Assembly (NCBI RefSeq): GCF_047663525.1
Contig: NC_092587.1
Span: 41,965,001-42,029,000, forward strand
Origin: Anas platyrhynchos
Taxonomy: Eukaryota; Chordata; Aves; Anseriformes; Anatidae
Reading direction: 5' to 3'
Length of the DNA stretch: 64,000 nucleotides
The notes beneath the pieces are model-generated. The model was not told the origin of the DNA. It saw nothing but the letters and a program-made list of their open reading frames with translations, and did no database searches. Positions within the stretch are counted from its first letter, which is position 1. Each line of letters opens with the position of its first letter. This document shows positions 1-12,600 of the stretch, piece by piece. A program made the position numbers and the translations under genes.

Positions 1-3000
1 CACTGCAAAGCACCAACAATGATTGTCCTCTGAATAGAGACTTCTTAGCAGCCGAGAAGACAAAGCTGGATCGTGTATCCTAACCACACCCCACCTCAAC
101 ACAGGAGTTTCCATATCACAAGTATGTCAGCCACTTCAGTGAGGCTATCTGTGGAGTAATACAGTTCATGTGGTGTGTAAATACAGGATGATATGGACCT
201 CTGTTCAGCTACAGAAAAGAGCCAATCAAATGGAAAACAGGAATCTAATAAACAACCTCCTCAACATTCTCTTTGTGAGGCTTAATACACAATATTCTGG
301 TCCCAGGGGAGGCACCAACTAAACTCTCAAAAGAAATCAGGTTGTTATCACATAGCTTGTTTGTTGTGGCAAGTGAGCAGATGCTAGTCAACAACCAGAA
401 TAATAAGGCTTTGATATAATTATCTGATACAGACCTGCACGAGACATAAGGAATGCTGAAAAGGTGGTTTACCACAGATTCAGTCCAGGGATACAAAGAG
501 AAATCTGAGGTTTTTGTTCCAGAGCTCTAGTAAATTCATTGTGCACCATGCATTTGGGGTTGTTTAGACTTACATGACTTACTGTTGGAGTGTTTGTATA
601 CATGTTAGTTTATAATGTCACCTTCCATGCTGAAAATATTTTGCAGCAACTGTTTTAACATCATACTGTGTCAACCTTAGTGGGGATCTGGTGGCTTAGG
701 TTCCAGCCAGTCTGCTTTCCTGGAGGGTTTTCTGATTGGAAAGTGTTTCCTGCTTGGAAATGCCCACTACAGTGAAGGTGTAGTTTGAGAACATCCTCTT
801 AGATTACAGGAAACCCCAAAACAGAGCTTTTTCCTAATGGAGCATTCCCTAATGGGAACGCTACAAGGTAGATTTAGCTACACTATTCCTGTCATTGCAC
901 TAATGCCTCCTGAAACAGGCATTAGATTTTGGGTGTCTGCTAGTCAAATATTAAACAAAAGAAAAAAGGACATTATTGAAGGTGCAAGTTGCCCAACCAA
1001 CATTTGAGGCATATTTGGTGATAGTACACTCACATAGGTTAAATTAGGTCTTTAGGTTGGTTCAAGTTCGTAAGAGGAACATTTCAGCTCATATAATTAT
1101 GCAGGGATCAAAACCAGCTCTTAGTTCTCTGCTGGTTAATGGAATAAATGGCATGAGGCACAAGACTCCAAAGTAAATGGGAACACCAGTATCACAGTGT
1201 ACATTAGTAAGTTCCTGTAGTCTCTGCATTTGTGGGGGACATTTTGAAGATCAGTTCTCTGACCTCTGTGTCAGAGAATATTCAGGTCAGATACTATTCC
1301 CAAAATTGCACTTAAAGTCCTCAGCAAACTGTTGATTATAAACAATGGTCCGAGGAGATATGACTCTCTTTGACTTCATTATAAAGTGAGCAGGTTCGTA
1401 GTTTATAGCTGAAGTTTGATCCTGACTAGCAAAAAGATGTAAATGTGAATTACTCTTTAATCTGGTTGGTTCCCCAGCAGCACAATTGTTTTGATCACCT
1501 GGCCAAAAGTGGGAGAAGAGTCTCATATACAAAAGTGTGAATTATCTCATATGTTCCTGGAGAAGATTAACACAGAAACAAAGAGAAGCAAACTGTACTT
1601 AAAAACTATTTGGTACTACACTTAATAAGTGGTATGCCTTAAAATAGATCCTTGTCATTTTCCATTAATTTTCTTAAATTGGAAACAGCGGACAAAAATT
1701 AAAAAAAAAAAAAAAAATAGCCCAAACTAGGCATATAATTTTCCTCAAAGAGGGTGGTTCTGTTCAAACTCGAGAAGCCTGGCACCATTATTGACTGATA
1801 GAAAAACATATTGCGTTGGGAGGATGGGTTCCTTAGAACTGTGAAGTATCCACACAACCCTCTGGGCTCATTTGTTTACTTATTTGGATAGTTCTGTTTA
1901 CGGCCATGCAGCAAAAGCCCTAAATAAAAAGCAACATATGTAGTCAATCGTATACAACATTAAAATCAAACAGATGTATACAAAATACATCTTACAAACT
2001 TAATACAAACTTAAACATATATAATCACCTTTACCAAACACAACAAATAACAGGAGATACAATCCAGGCTAGAATTATCTGGCCCAGTTAAATTATAAAG
2101 TATAGCAGCTTCAGATTTCTTTAAACTAATTACAAAGGTGATGATATAATATGCCTGTGATGCTGCTGTCAGTAAAGATAGCTTTTGCAATAATAAATAT
2201 AACTTTCTTGTTCCTCTCTTTCATTTTTTAAATGTGAGGTAGCGAAGAGTAAATAATTTCTCTAGGTAATACACAGCTTGTGGAAAAATTTGGTTTACTT
2301 CTCTGATGCTGGCATAACATAATAATAAGTAAATGTTATTATGCAAAGTATGTTGTTAAATTAATTGTTTCTGCCATGAGAAAAAAAAATAAAACCTGCT
2401 TAAATGAGAGAAATACTACCCATCCTATTTCTTCAATAACATATGCAATAATATAAAAGGTTTTGATGTGACAAAATGAAGAATAAAAAAACTCACACCT
2501 GTGAATACTGGTAAATGTCTAAACAGGAATGCATCTTAAAGGCCCAGATCCCTTAGATTATGGAGACCTTTCCTTAGTTTTATGCTGGTGTCTGCTTTGG
2601 GGCTGCACAACAACTGTACTGAATGCCTAGGAAGCTAAAAAGAGTTGCCTTGATTTGTATGGTACCAAGATAGTTTGTCTAGACTGTAAAACCTGCACTA
2701 ATCTAACTAAACTTACAGCGTTTGCCTAGTTACAAACAGAAAGTCCTTACGAACATGTTCAGAAGGCTGAAACCACGCAAAAGCCAGTTATGTTTGTATC
2801 AATAAATTACCATATAAAGCTAAGCTAAAATTTGGTTTGGTCAGAACCCTATCCACTCCAGTAAAACAGTGTGAAGCAAATTACCATCCCCCAGTTAGGT
2901 GATCCCTAACTGCTTGAGCAATCCTTGTCAGTAGCATACAAAGTAAATCACTCATGATTTGTTTAAACAAATGCATTTGCTTTGTGTTGAAACATATCAG

Positions 3001-4446
3001 GGATACATGGTTTCAACTCCTCTCCTGCAGATGTGGCCTAAATCGTAAAAACCCTATAAACCTTGTTAAACCGTCACGATCCTTCCAGCGATTCTGCAGT
3101 GTTTGTCATTTGAATACATGGCCTGAGATGCCAACCTCCTACCCAGGTAGGTTTGAGCCAGCTTGAATCTAAGTTTTGTTTTCATCCTGTAAAAGCAAGG
3201 AGAGGTTACAGAGTTGTCACTGGGATATGAAGTTTCCAAAATATGAGGCTGCCCATGCATGCTGTCAACAATCAGACGCACGTAAGCATTTAATTTACAA
3301 TCACGAACAAAGAATATGCCGTGAGGTGCAAAACTGAATCTCTCTCGTGGTTGTGCAAGCTGCTGACAGTTCAGAGGAAATCCAGATGCATTTGCATGGA
3401 GTAAACTTCTGTAAACATGTTCTGCACTCCAGCAAAGAAATAAATGTCAAGGTAAGCTTGGCAAGCAACAAAAAAGGATGAGTCATATTTCTCCAGTTTC
3501 ATTCCAAAGATGCTATCTTTTACCTTCCTCAGTCCTGTAGTCACAAGACTGACAGTGTTTCTGCTCCTTTATGGGAAACAGTATTCAAACACCGCGGGTA
3601 AATGATTTAGTGGAGCCCCATACTCATTTTTCACACATACTTTGTTTTCATTACCAAAATCTGGAAGGAATAAGTTTCCATATGCAGCGATCGATGTGAA
3701 ATTACCTATCTAAAATGTTTATAAGTCACTCCTCATCCATTCTTGTAGCTGATGTATTTACATTGAAATATATAAGATGAAGTCATTTTATGAAAGATCT
3801 GTCAAGTAATGTAAAATGCTATTGCAGATTTTGCAAAAGAAACTGAGGTGGCATCCCTAAGACTGGGCTTCCAAGCAGTCATTAGATTAGGGGTGTTTAA
3901 GTTCGGATTAACCACGTTGACATGCCTTGGAAACTTATTTTCAAGAGTGCTATGCATTGTAATTTTCAATTAACATCAACAGGGTCTATATACATCTACT
4001 GCATCTGAAATTCAGGTCAAGTACTCAGAAATTAAGGAATTGTGAAGGAAAGGCCACTTTGGAAAAGATCTGCACAAGATTACATGTGATGTCTGGGACA
4101 CAGCCCAGAACTAAACTCTGTCCCATAGTCTCAGACCAGAGAATTAACAGAGTAATTATTGTTCCTGCTAATGCTACTGATTAGCAAGTCCTTTCCTAAC
4201 ACCGACGGTTAAAAGATGAATAAAAAGTACTTTCTGTCTAGCTCATCCCTATTCCCTACAGGTTTGCTAATCTGACTGTGCCTAATTAACATTTTTTTTT
4301 TTTCCAGAATGCTTGACTATTTTCACTTTGGTGAACAAAAGTCAGTACATGATACAAATATTATGTATCCTTGAAAATGCAGTGGAAATGTTCTAATGAC
4401 TTTGTGTTACTCTGCATGATTAGCATTGCAGAACACAGCCATGCTC

Positions 4447-4487
4447 TTTTTTTTTTCTTTCTTTTTTTTTTTTTTTTTTTTTTTTTT
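4447..4487. repeat. T-rich homopolymer tract
   Basis: Forty-one bases, all T apart from two C interruptions near its start. Confidence 0.9.
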
Positions 4488-7400
4488 GGTAGATTTCTAT
4501 CTAACAGAGATAATAAAATCTGGATTATAAAACCATTTGTGATCTGTTGAATTCATCATATTTCTACGCATATCAACTCAAGATGAAATAAGTTTAATAT
4601 ATATAAAGCTCAGCATTTACAAAGGAGTTGGAAGTTAGGCTTTAAGGACTTGATTCGTGCTTACGTACATCGATATGCATGCTGATGCATAGAGAAGACA
4701 TTTATTTGGGTGCCAGTGAACAACACCATGACTATTTTAAAAAGCAAAGTCACCACATTTTCATTCAGTTCTGCCTAATGTCATTAGCTAAGTGCAAGAA
4801 AGAGCAGTATCCAGAAAATCCATTCTGAAACCTTACAACAATTATCTCTAACAAAGCAATAGAAACATTTCTAAGACATGCATCTTCCTGTTATTGTTTT
4901 ATAAACCTCTCAAAAGCAGGTTTCTGTATTTTTAAGATATTTCTGGTTCCTCTTGGTTATGAAGAAATCAGAAAGAGTTCTTACAGCACTGGCTCTGGAA
5001 GCTTAAGTTTTGCCATTTCCAGGCTACAGAAATAAGCACAGATGTGCAGGAGAGAAACACTAAAAGCAAGAGAGATGCAAGGCTGGTTCAGGGAAGCTCT
5101 GACCTTATCTGTGTGATGGATTCGTTCAGCTTTGCTTTAACCACATTTAGTGATGTGATTCCCCCAGCTGTGCCGGTGCATATCCCTTGTCACTGGGGTG
5201 GCAGGAGTACAGCTGAGGAAGCTATCTGCCCCTCTGTGAGAGCAGCCAAGCAAGATCTTCCTTTACACCCCCTGTCCCAGCTCAGCTCTCACATATCTCT
5301 CCCTTTGCATTTCCATGTGTCAATGCTGTCACTTACCTGCTTCCTGCTACTTTCTCATGGTATCTTTATCTTTGTTTTTTCAACATTGGAAGAAAAAGAT
5401 TAAAGTTAAACCTGTCAAATGATACGCGTAGTCATGCATATTATGCTCTGTAACAACAAGATGTATTTACTGTGCCCTTCCACTGTACCTTTTCCCCTGT
5501 TACTGAGCCTCAGATCAGAGTTTCAAGGTGAAATTCATCTCTCCTGAATTCGGACATCAGCCCCTGAGCCAGTCTCTTGTGGGTCTGATGTATGATCATG
5601 GAAATAAATAGATGCTTAGAAACATGATTCATCCCCTGTGTTTTAGATCCCTGCGTGATGAAACATGTGCATTTTAAAGACCCTCTTTCTTTCTGCTCAT
5701 AATAAGGGTAGCCCAGAAGATTAGCTCAACCACAGATAGCCCTGTTTCAGATAGTTACATTTGGTCAGACAGGTCCTAGTAATACTTAGGAGGCTATGTC
5801 AATTATTTTGTGTTTTTCTGACTCCCAGAAACTGTGAAATTTCCAATTCTACATGTAGAGTACAGTGGCAAGTTGTTCTGACATAGGACTGCAACACTTT
5901 AATTGTCCTACCACATATGGACTGGAAGAAGCCAAAGAGAATTAGAAACTGGGTGACAGATGAACACCACAGTTTCAGCTGTAAGAAAAATGAATATTTA
6001 GAATTGGCAGTACTAAATAACCCTTTACTTATGAAGGTTTTTCCATACAATTGCTGTTTGCAAGTGTTCAATTCCTATGTTATAAATAAAATAAAGTTTC
6101 AACAAAATCCGAATCAACAGAAAGTGTAACCCCCAAGATGATCTTGTAAAAATACCCTTTTACACTACAGGTTTGGCTTGATGCTTTACGTATTACGGCT
6201 GCCACTCTTCAACTGGTTTCTAGACATGAAAGATTGGATTTATGGCCCTACGAGCATGGAGGTGAGGAATCATAAGAAAAATAAGCACATTGATTCACAT
6301 GAAAAGTATGTGCCAAATAAAGCCTTAAATCATTTTATGTAGCCTGTCACTCAAACATATTTGACTGTCATCCAAATTGTTGGAATTGTCTTTCATACTG
6401 AAAAAAAAATCTGTTTATTTTTAGGCTAATTGGAAAAACAACAGATTATCTTTAAATTAATGAATAAGTCAACTTGTTTTTATAAGCTTAGTAATATTTT
6501 CCATTGTCACTCCCTCCTTAACACCTATCTTTATTGCCTAATCATTCACATACTTTATCTTTTTGCATTTAGATGAGTCATGAAGAGCACATTACGATGA
6601 TAAATATATCATCTGCTTCCTCTTAGTGTTAACTCAGCTGCATGATTCACGCCGTAAACCTATTTTACTCATTCTATCCTTTGTTGTTCATAACCTCGAC
6701 TGTTCACATCAAAAGTATTGCTAGAATCACGTTCTTACTTAAAAACTAACATAAAGGTGTTATCTGCTTTGCATATAATAAATTCAGTCTGACACTTTTT
6801 TTTTTAATATATATAAATTCTTCTATGCTAACTATTCACATGAAATAAATGTAATTGTAATGCAAGCTGAAGAAGATAGCCTTATACATGAAGGTGGTAT
6901 TTCTGCATTGTGATGCTATCTAACTGCTTTGTTTGATTTAATTAATTTTTGTAAAGGATGTTTTCTTTTACAGCTTAGACCACTTTTTGAAGCTCAGCTG
7001 GGACTGCTTCCCAGTGATGTGTTACAAAATTGATGCACCCCCTGTGTGGGGCCCACACAGAATCCCACTCAGGGCTTTCTTGCCTGACCCCAAGGGCTAC
7101 ACTTAAATTCTCAACATCCCTGAAACCCAGAGTACATGCCTTGCTTCTCTGAATTCACGTGAGTAACAAATGAATTTGTAATAGTTCTTAGACTGTATTG
7201 TTTGATGATCCCGACTGAGAGCAATTACATGTGTCATTAAAGCAACATGTAGCTGATATGAAATGTTCTAAAGATAGTAATACAGCCTTACGTGTCTGTG
7301 TGACTGAGGAGCAAGGTAACATAAGCTCTTCCTTAATAGGAAGTTATTGGAAAACTAAAAAAAAAAAAAAAAGCAGCACAGCACAAGTTGTTTTCTGAAC

Positions 7401-8089
7401 AATTCTCTCTGAGCAATAGGAGGCTTCATCTTGAAATTAAATTGCTGGTTCACCCGGTTCATGAGCCTGGAGGTCAAAGGCGCACAGGACAATTAGAAGT
7501 CACTGGCTAATGATGAGGTGGAGAGCAAATTGAGAGATCTTCTGGAAGTGAACATAAGGACACACACACCTGCTGTGGGAGTCTCTGGATGCAAAAAGAA
7601 TATTTTTCAGTTTTCAGGCTCCCAGCCTTAGAAAAAGACAAAGAAGTATGGAGATTTTTTTTTTATTATTATTATTTTTTACTCCTGAAAACAAAAAAAA
7701 ATAAATAAAAGTGTTCCCTATTCCCTCTTCCCACCCAGCAATACCCAATAACAAGTGGTCTGTCTTTCCATTCAGGGCTGAACGTATGCCAGATTTATTT
7801 GGAAGGGGCTTTGCAGGGGCGTGATGTGGGAGTATGTGCTATGAAGCTCCATGTTAAGAGATAAGGGGAGCAAGCAGGGGCAGGGTGTGTGTGAAGGAGA
7901 CTGGAAAACTTCTTTAGCTGGCTTATTCCTGGTAAATTTTTATCTGTTGCTTCAAAGGATCAAGAGCTACTGAATACAAATCTGCTATGGTTTGCACTGA
8001 ATAGCCCTAGCCCAGTTCTTGGTCCAGCCCTATACCAGGAAATTGTGTGGCAAATTGGCCAAAGGATGTATTTTTCACTGATGCAAATG

Positions 8090-8130
8090 AAAATCTTGCT
8101 ATTAACTTCAGTGGGTCAACTAAAGCTCCT
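8090..8130 (+). repeat. Degenerate old dispersed repeat, copy C
   Basis: The weakest of the three copies: AAATCTTGCTATTAACTTCA followed by GTGGGTCAAC. Confidence 0.35.
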
Positions 8131-9628
8131 ACTCGAACTTGCTTTTAAAATGCCTTGACCATGGATCTTTGAACACCTTTGGTAGCCATTTCATTCCAGA
8201 CATTTAAACAGCAATTAAACTCCAATTGCCATTTTCATTCAAGGATGAAAGTCAGAGTAAGTTTTTACATAACTCATATTTTCATGGTTAATTTTAATAT
8301 GTAGATTAAACAAAAAACATGATGTGCTACTAGAAAAGTTCCTTTCCTTGGAAATCGCCTCACCAGCTTTTCCCCCATCCACTCATTTGGTGGCAGGCTG
8401 CAGGCCACCTTCCCTCTCCAGGTGGGATTTCAACATCCTCCCACCCACAGCCCTGCCTCCTCCGGTGCTCAACAGCATCTCCCCAGCAGGTCCAACTGGC
8501 TCTGACATCTGCAAGAGCCCTTCAGAAGCTGGGTCCAGGAAATAAAACACGGTGACTGAAAGAGGCTTCTCCCAAGAAAAACAGGACATACATAGGAGCA
8601 GTATCACACTCGAGGAGGAAAACATTCAACGTCCTTCTGTGTTCTGTGTCTACAATCTGCTCTCGCCAAACTCATCTGATGAAGAAACAAATTGACACTG
8701 GAAACATTACACTGACCACCGTGCTTCACGTACTGCGTGTGGCACATCAGCACGGGAGGACTCCCTGTTTCTAAAATTGAGCTGTCTCTTTATTAACAGA
8801 TTCACTTACCAGGACACTGAGCCAGCAAATCAGATGCACACAGCTCGCCTGTCTGTGCTGCCTTCAAGCTCTGCCTTCCTGCAACATGTGCTCTTCTCTC
8901 CAAGGTCAGAGCAGGTAATTTAGTGTGTAAGTCCCTGCAGGTGGCTGACTATCTGCTTTCATGCTGTTTATTGCACTGGTAATCTGTGAAGAGCTCTTAA
9001 AATGATTTATTTATGCTATGACAAAGGCACATGTAATATTCAAAAAAGATAATGAATTGTCTCCCAAGATTTCTATAGTTGATTTTAAAACTGCTTAGAA
9101 ATCTACTTGTTTTGTGTTTCATCTCATTATTATTTGAAACAGATGAATTATTCTAGAATTTATAGTCACACAGTAATCAGAAAAGTATTAATGAATACAG
9201 ATAATACTTTTCAAAATAGCATATGTATATACAGAAATTCCTACTTATTTTGTGTGTTTTAAAATTATTCACATTAAATATGAATTGCCTTATCTAAAGA
9301 CATAATCAAGGGATTTCTTTTTCTTATGAGCAGTGACTATTATCTTGATTCAGGAAGTAAATTAAATACTTCAGAATATAGACTATCTTTCCAAATATAG
9401 AAAAAAAAATGGGTGGGACAAATATTTGCTGCATCTTATATTACTTGCAAGGAGTAGTAGCTTTCCTTGTGTCATTGCAAATGATATAAACATGTTATTG
9501 CTTGATTGCTGGCATACAGGCTGGAAATAAACTTATTATCTATTTATTATATGCCCTTTCTACTAGATCTCAGGTTTCTATTCAATTGATTAAAAAGTTA
9601 CTCTTAACTTTCATGAGTTAAATCTCAG

Positions 9629-9683
9629 CCCCACAAACATCAGTGGGAGCTTTGCCATTAAATTAATTAGGACCAGGAATTCA
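9629..9683 (+). repeat. Degenerate old dispersed repeat, copy A
   Basis: Contains CAGTGGGAGCTTTGCCATTA followed by AATTAATTAGGACCAGGAATT. This near-palindromic unit, based on an ATTGAA/TTCAAT core, recurs in the same orientation near 8090-8130 and 49966-50014. I recognise the type as common in sauropsid genomes but cannot name the family. Confidence 0.5.
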
Positions 9684-12600
9684 TTCAATCAGTGTTTCTT
9701 GGAGAAGACCTTAAATACTGTGTTAAAAATCAAATGAGAGAAATCTCAACCTACAAATATGTATGGCATTCATTTCTATCCTAATGTTAAATGACTTAAG
9801 TCAATACCCAGAGGCAGTTAAATTAAGCTTGGTTAGAGCTTTTACTTTCAGCTAAAAATTCAGCAACTCACATCCAGAATAGATTTTGTTTTCGCTAAGA
9901 CAGAAACAGACTCCAGATATTTAGCCTGTGACATAGCTATGATAGTTATTTTAGACCATGCATCAGTCTACCGTCGATGGCTTAAGCTGTCAATGTCAAA
10001 GTCTTAAGGTTGTCTTAGAAGCCCTTCTTACTGTGCTGGAAAATACATACAGGTCTGTGGAAGGCACAGCGTGCAGGCATGTTTCCTGACAAAACAAGCA
10101 AATACCTTAGCCAAGGATTTCTGTCTTAAAAAGCTGTCGCTTCAGTGACAGCTGATCAGTAGTGCCCTTCCAGCTGAAGAAATTCAGTTGCCCCTTGACA
10201 GCATGAGTATTAGTAACTTCTTAATATACAACAGCGTTTTGAATTTGGAAATTACATCAGTGATACTATAGCCTCTATGTACCACCCAATAATATGCAAC
10301 ATTTTCACAGATGCTAGCCTCCCAACCATTTGGCTTTCAATTGGAGCAGGAGGAAAATACTACAAACACACTACCTAAAAATACAGCCTTGCCATTTCTG
10401 CGAAAACCTCAATACAAACGCAAACTGGGATCATCAGAGTGAGGACGAGAGTGTTCAGTGCAGCACCCAGGCTGTGCAAACACGGCGTTGAGCCAACTTT
10501 ATTTTCTCCTGGTTGGAAGCCTGTCAGGGCCAGTGTATAGCAGGGTTTAAAGGCTAGTGTAGATGCCAGCAGTCTCAAAGGGCTATTTGAGTAGCCAGGA
10601 TTATTGGGGCATAAAGGAACCACAAAGCCCCTGCTCTCTGACTGCCATGTGCCAATAGCACGCAGCAAGGGAGCAACAGGAGATGCTTCCAGCAGATAAA
10701 GATTTTATTTTTCCAAGGGAATTTCTTCATAACCAGCTCCTGTGGGATCCCAGACTCATGCAGATATGCCTCAGTTTACCAGGGCAATGATTCTGTAGTT
10801 TTGGGGAGACAGCTGAAGTGCTGCAGATTGCATTTTAGAGACGTGATGCTGACAAATTAAGTTCAAAGTCTTAGCAGGGCCCTTCCAAATGGCAGCTCTC
10901 CAGGGCTAGACAGTTATAGCAGTAAGTTCTATAAATCTTTTCAGAAGCTCCTTGGGCTTCAAATACTTCCAACATTTCGTCATACCCTTTAAACAGGGAA
11001 AATTGCCCAATCCCTTTTTGGAGGCCAGCATAATTATACTCTTGGAAAATAATAATAATAATAAAGTTTAAAAACCAGAGCACTGTAGTTCATACCACGT
11101 GATAGAATTAGTTAATTCACACAGTAAATACTGGCAAAAATGTTAATACAATGGCTGTCTTAGATGCAGTCCTGAAAATGTATGTTGATGCAAAGAAGTG
11201 CAAAAAGAGCTTTTAAGAGATTTGTTTGGGGCTTTTCATTGTAGCTTGGGAGAAGTTTAATTCCAGATATAAAACTTCTGTCAAGCTATTGTACATATCT
11301 CACACTGCAATGTGCATTTCGTAATTTAAACATGTCCCAAACAAAACCAACTGGACAAAACTCTTGTGTTTCTTTCAATCTATTGCTTTTTCGTACTTCA
11401 TATTTGCTTGCTACAGCTGTCCAGGTTAATTAGCATTCTGGAATATTTTGGAGGAAATACATGTGAATGCAAGTGTCAGAGAACTCCCTTTTCTTCTACA
11501 GCAATAAAGCTGATCAAATTATTACAGCTAAATGCCTACAGGAGAGCTCACAGGACAGTATAAGCTATGTATCTGCAATTGGCTAACTCCTTGAACAATT
11601 CAAATACAGCATCACTTCTTTAAAAATGAAAACTCTTGTGTGAATTTGCACTCTACAATAACACTCTAAAGAAGACTTCCTTTACTTCTGTTGTGACTGA
11701 AGCAATCCTGGTAAAATTTAGCATCCATCCTCACATGCTGTGTGTTTTTCTTACAATTTTTTCTCAGACAAACATAAAACAAAATAAATCAGATAGAACC
11801 TGGGACAGTTTTACATGGCTTCAAAAGAAGAAAATAATCAAACTAAAGAAGATTAAAAAAAGAAAGGAAATAATGATCTGACAGATTGAAAAAATGTGAT
11901 GCACTGCATTTGGACCCTGTTATATTTCAGACTCTCACAATACCTTCACTTGGCAAGACATTAATCATTCTTCATTTATTTTTTACACTGATGGATGATG
12001 AAGGTGATTTTGGTGTTCACAAAATACTCTAATTAAATTAATTCATCTGACACAAAGTGCTGTCCTATTCTTACATGAAAAATGGGAGACAGATTTAGTG
12101 CCATTTATATCATCTTAATTGAATACTCACATAAATGAGTTGCTGGATTTGTGCCAAAATTTCAGGAAGGTAGAGAGCACAAAAAGAGTAGACCCAGAGG
12201 AATGCTGGACATGTGAGACTTTTCCTCAAGTATATGTTGTTGACAGTTCATAATTTCAGGTCAAGCAAATTCTTCTCTGGATTTCCTCTTATGGGTGTGA
12301 TCTAAAAGAGAAAGTTTGGGATGATGAAGACGAGAAACAACTTATCTGGGGATAAAGGGGTAGTAACTGGAAGAAACCCATAGGTGTGGCTGCGATGCTG
12401 GTGTGTTTGCCATTTCAGCATTAGATGGTAGGACTGATGAAGCCAAAAGGCCAGCAGAGGTGAGGCCATTCCAGGCAAGTATATGCAAGCCAGAGGATGG
12501 AGCTGAGGAAGAGGACATCTCTGTGAAGCAACAACTTCTCCTCACAGGGAGAAGAGCAGCAATAGCACAGAGTAACGCCAAACCTGAAGAGATCAAATTG

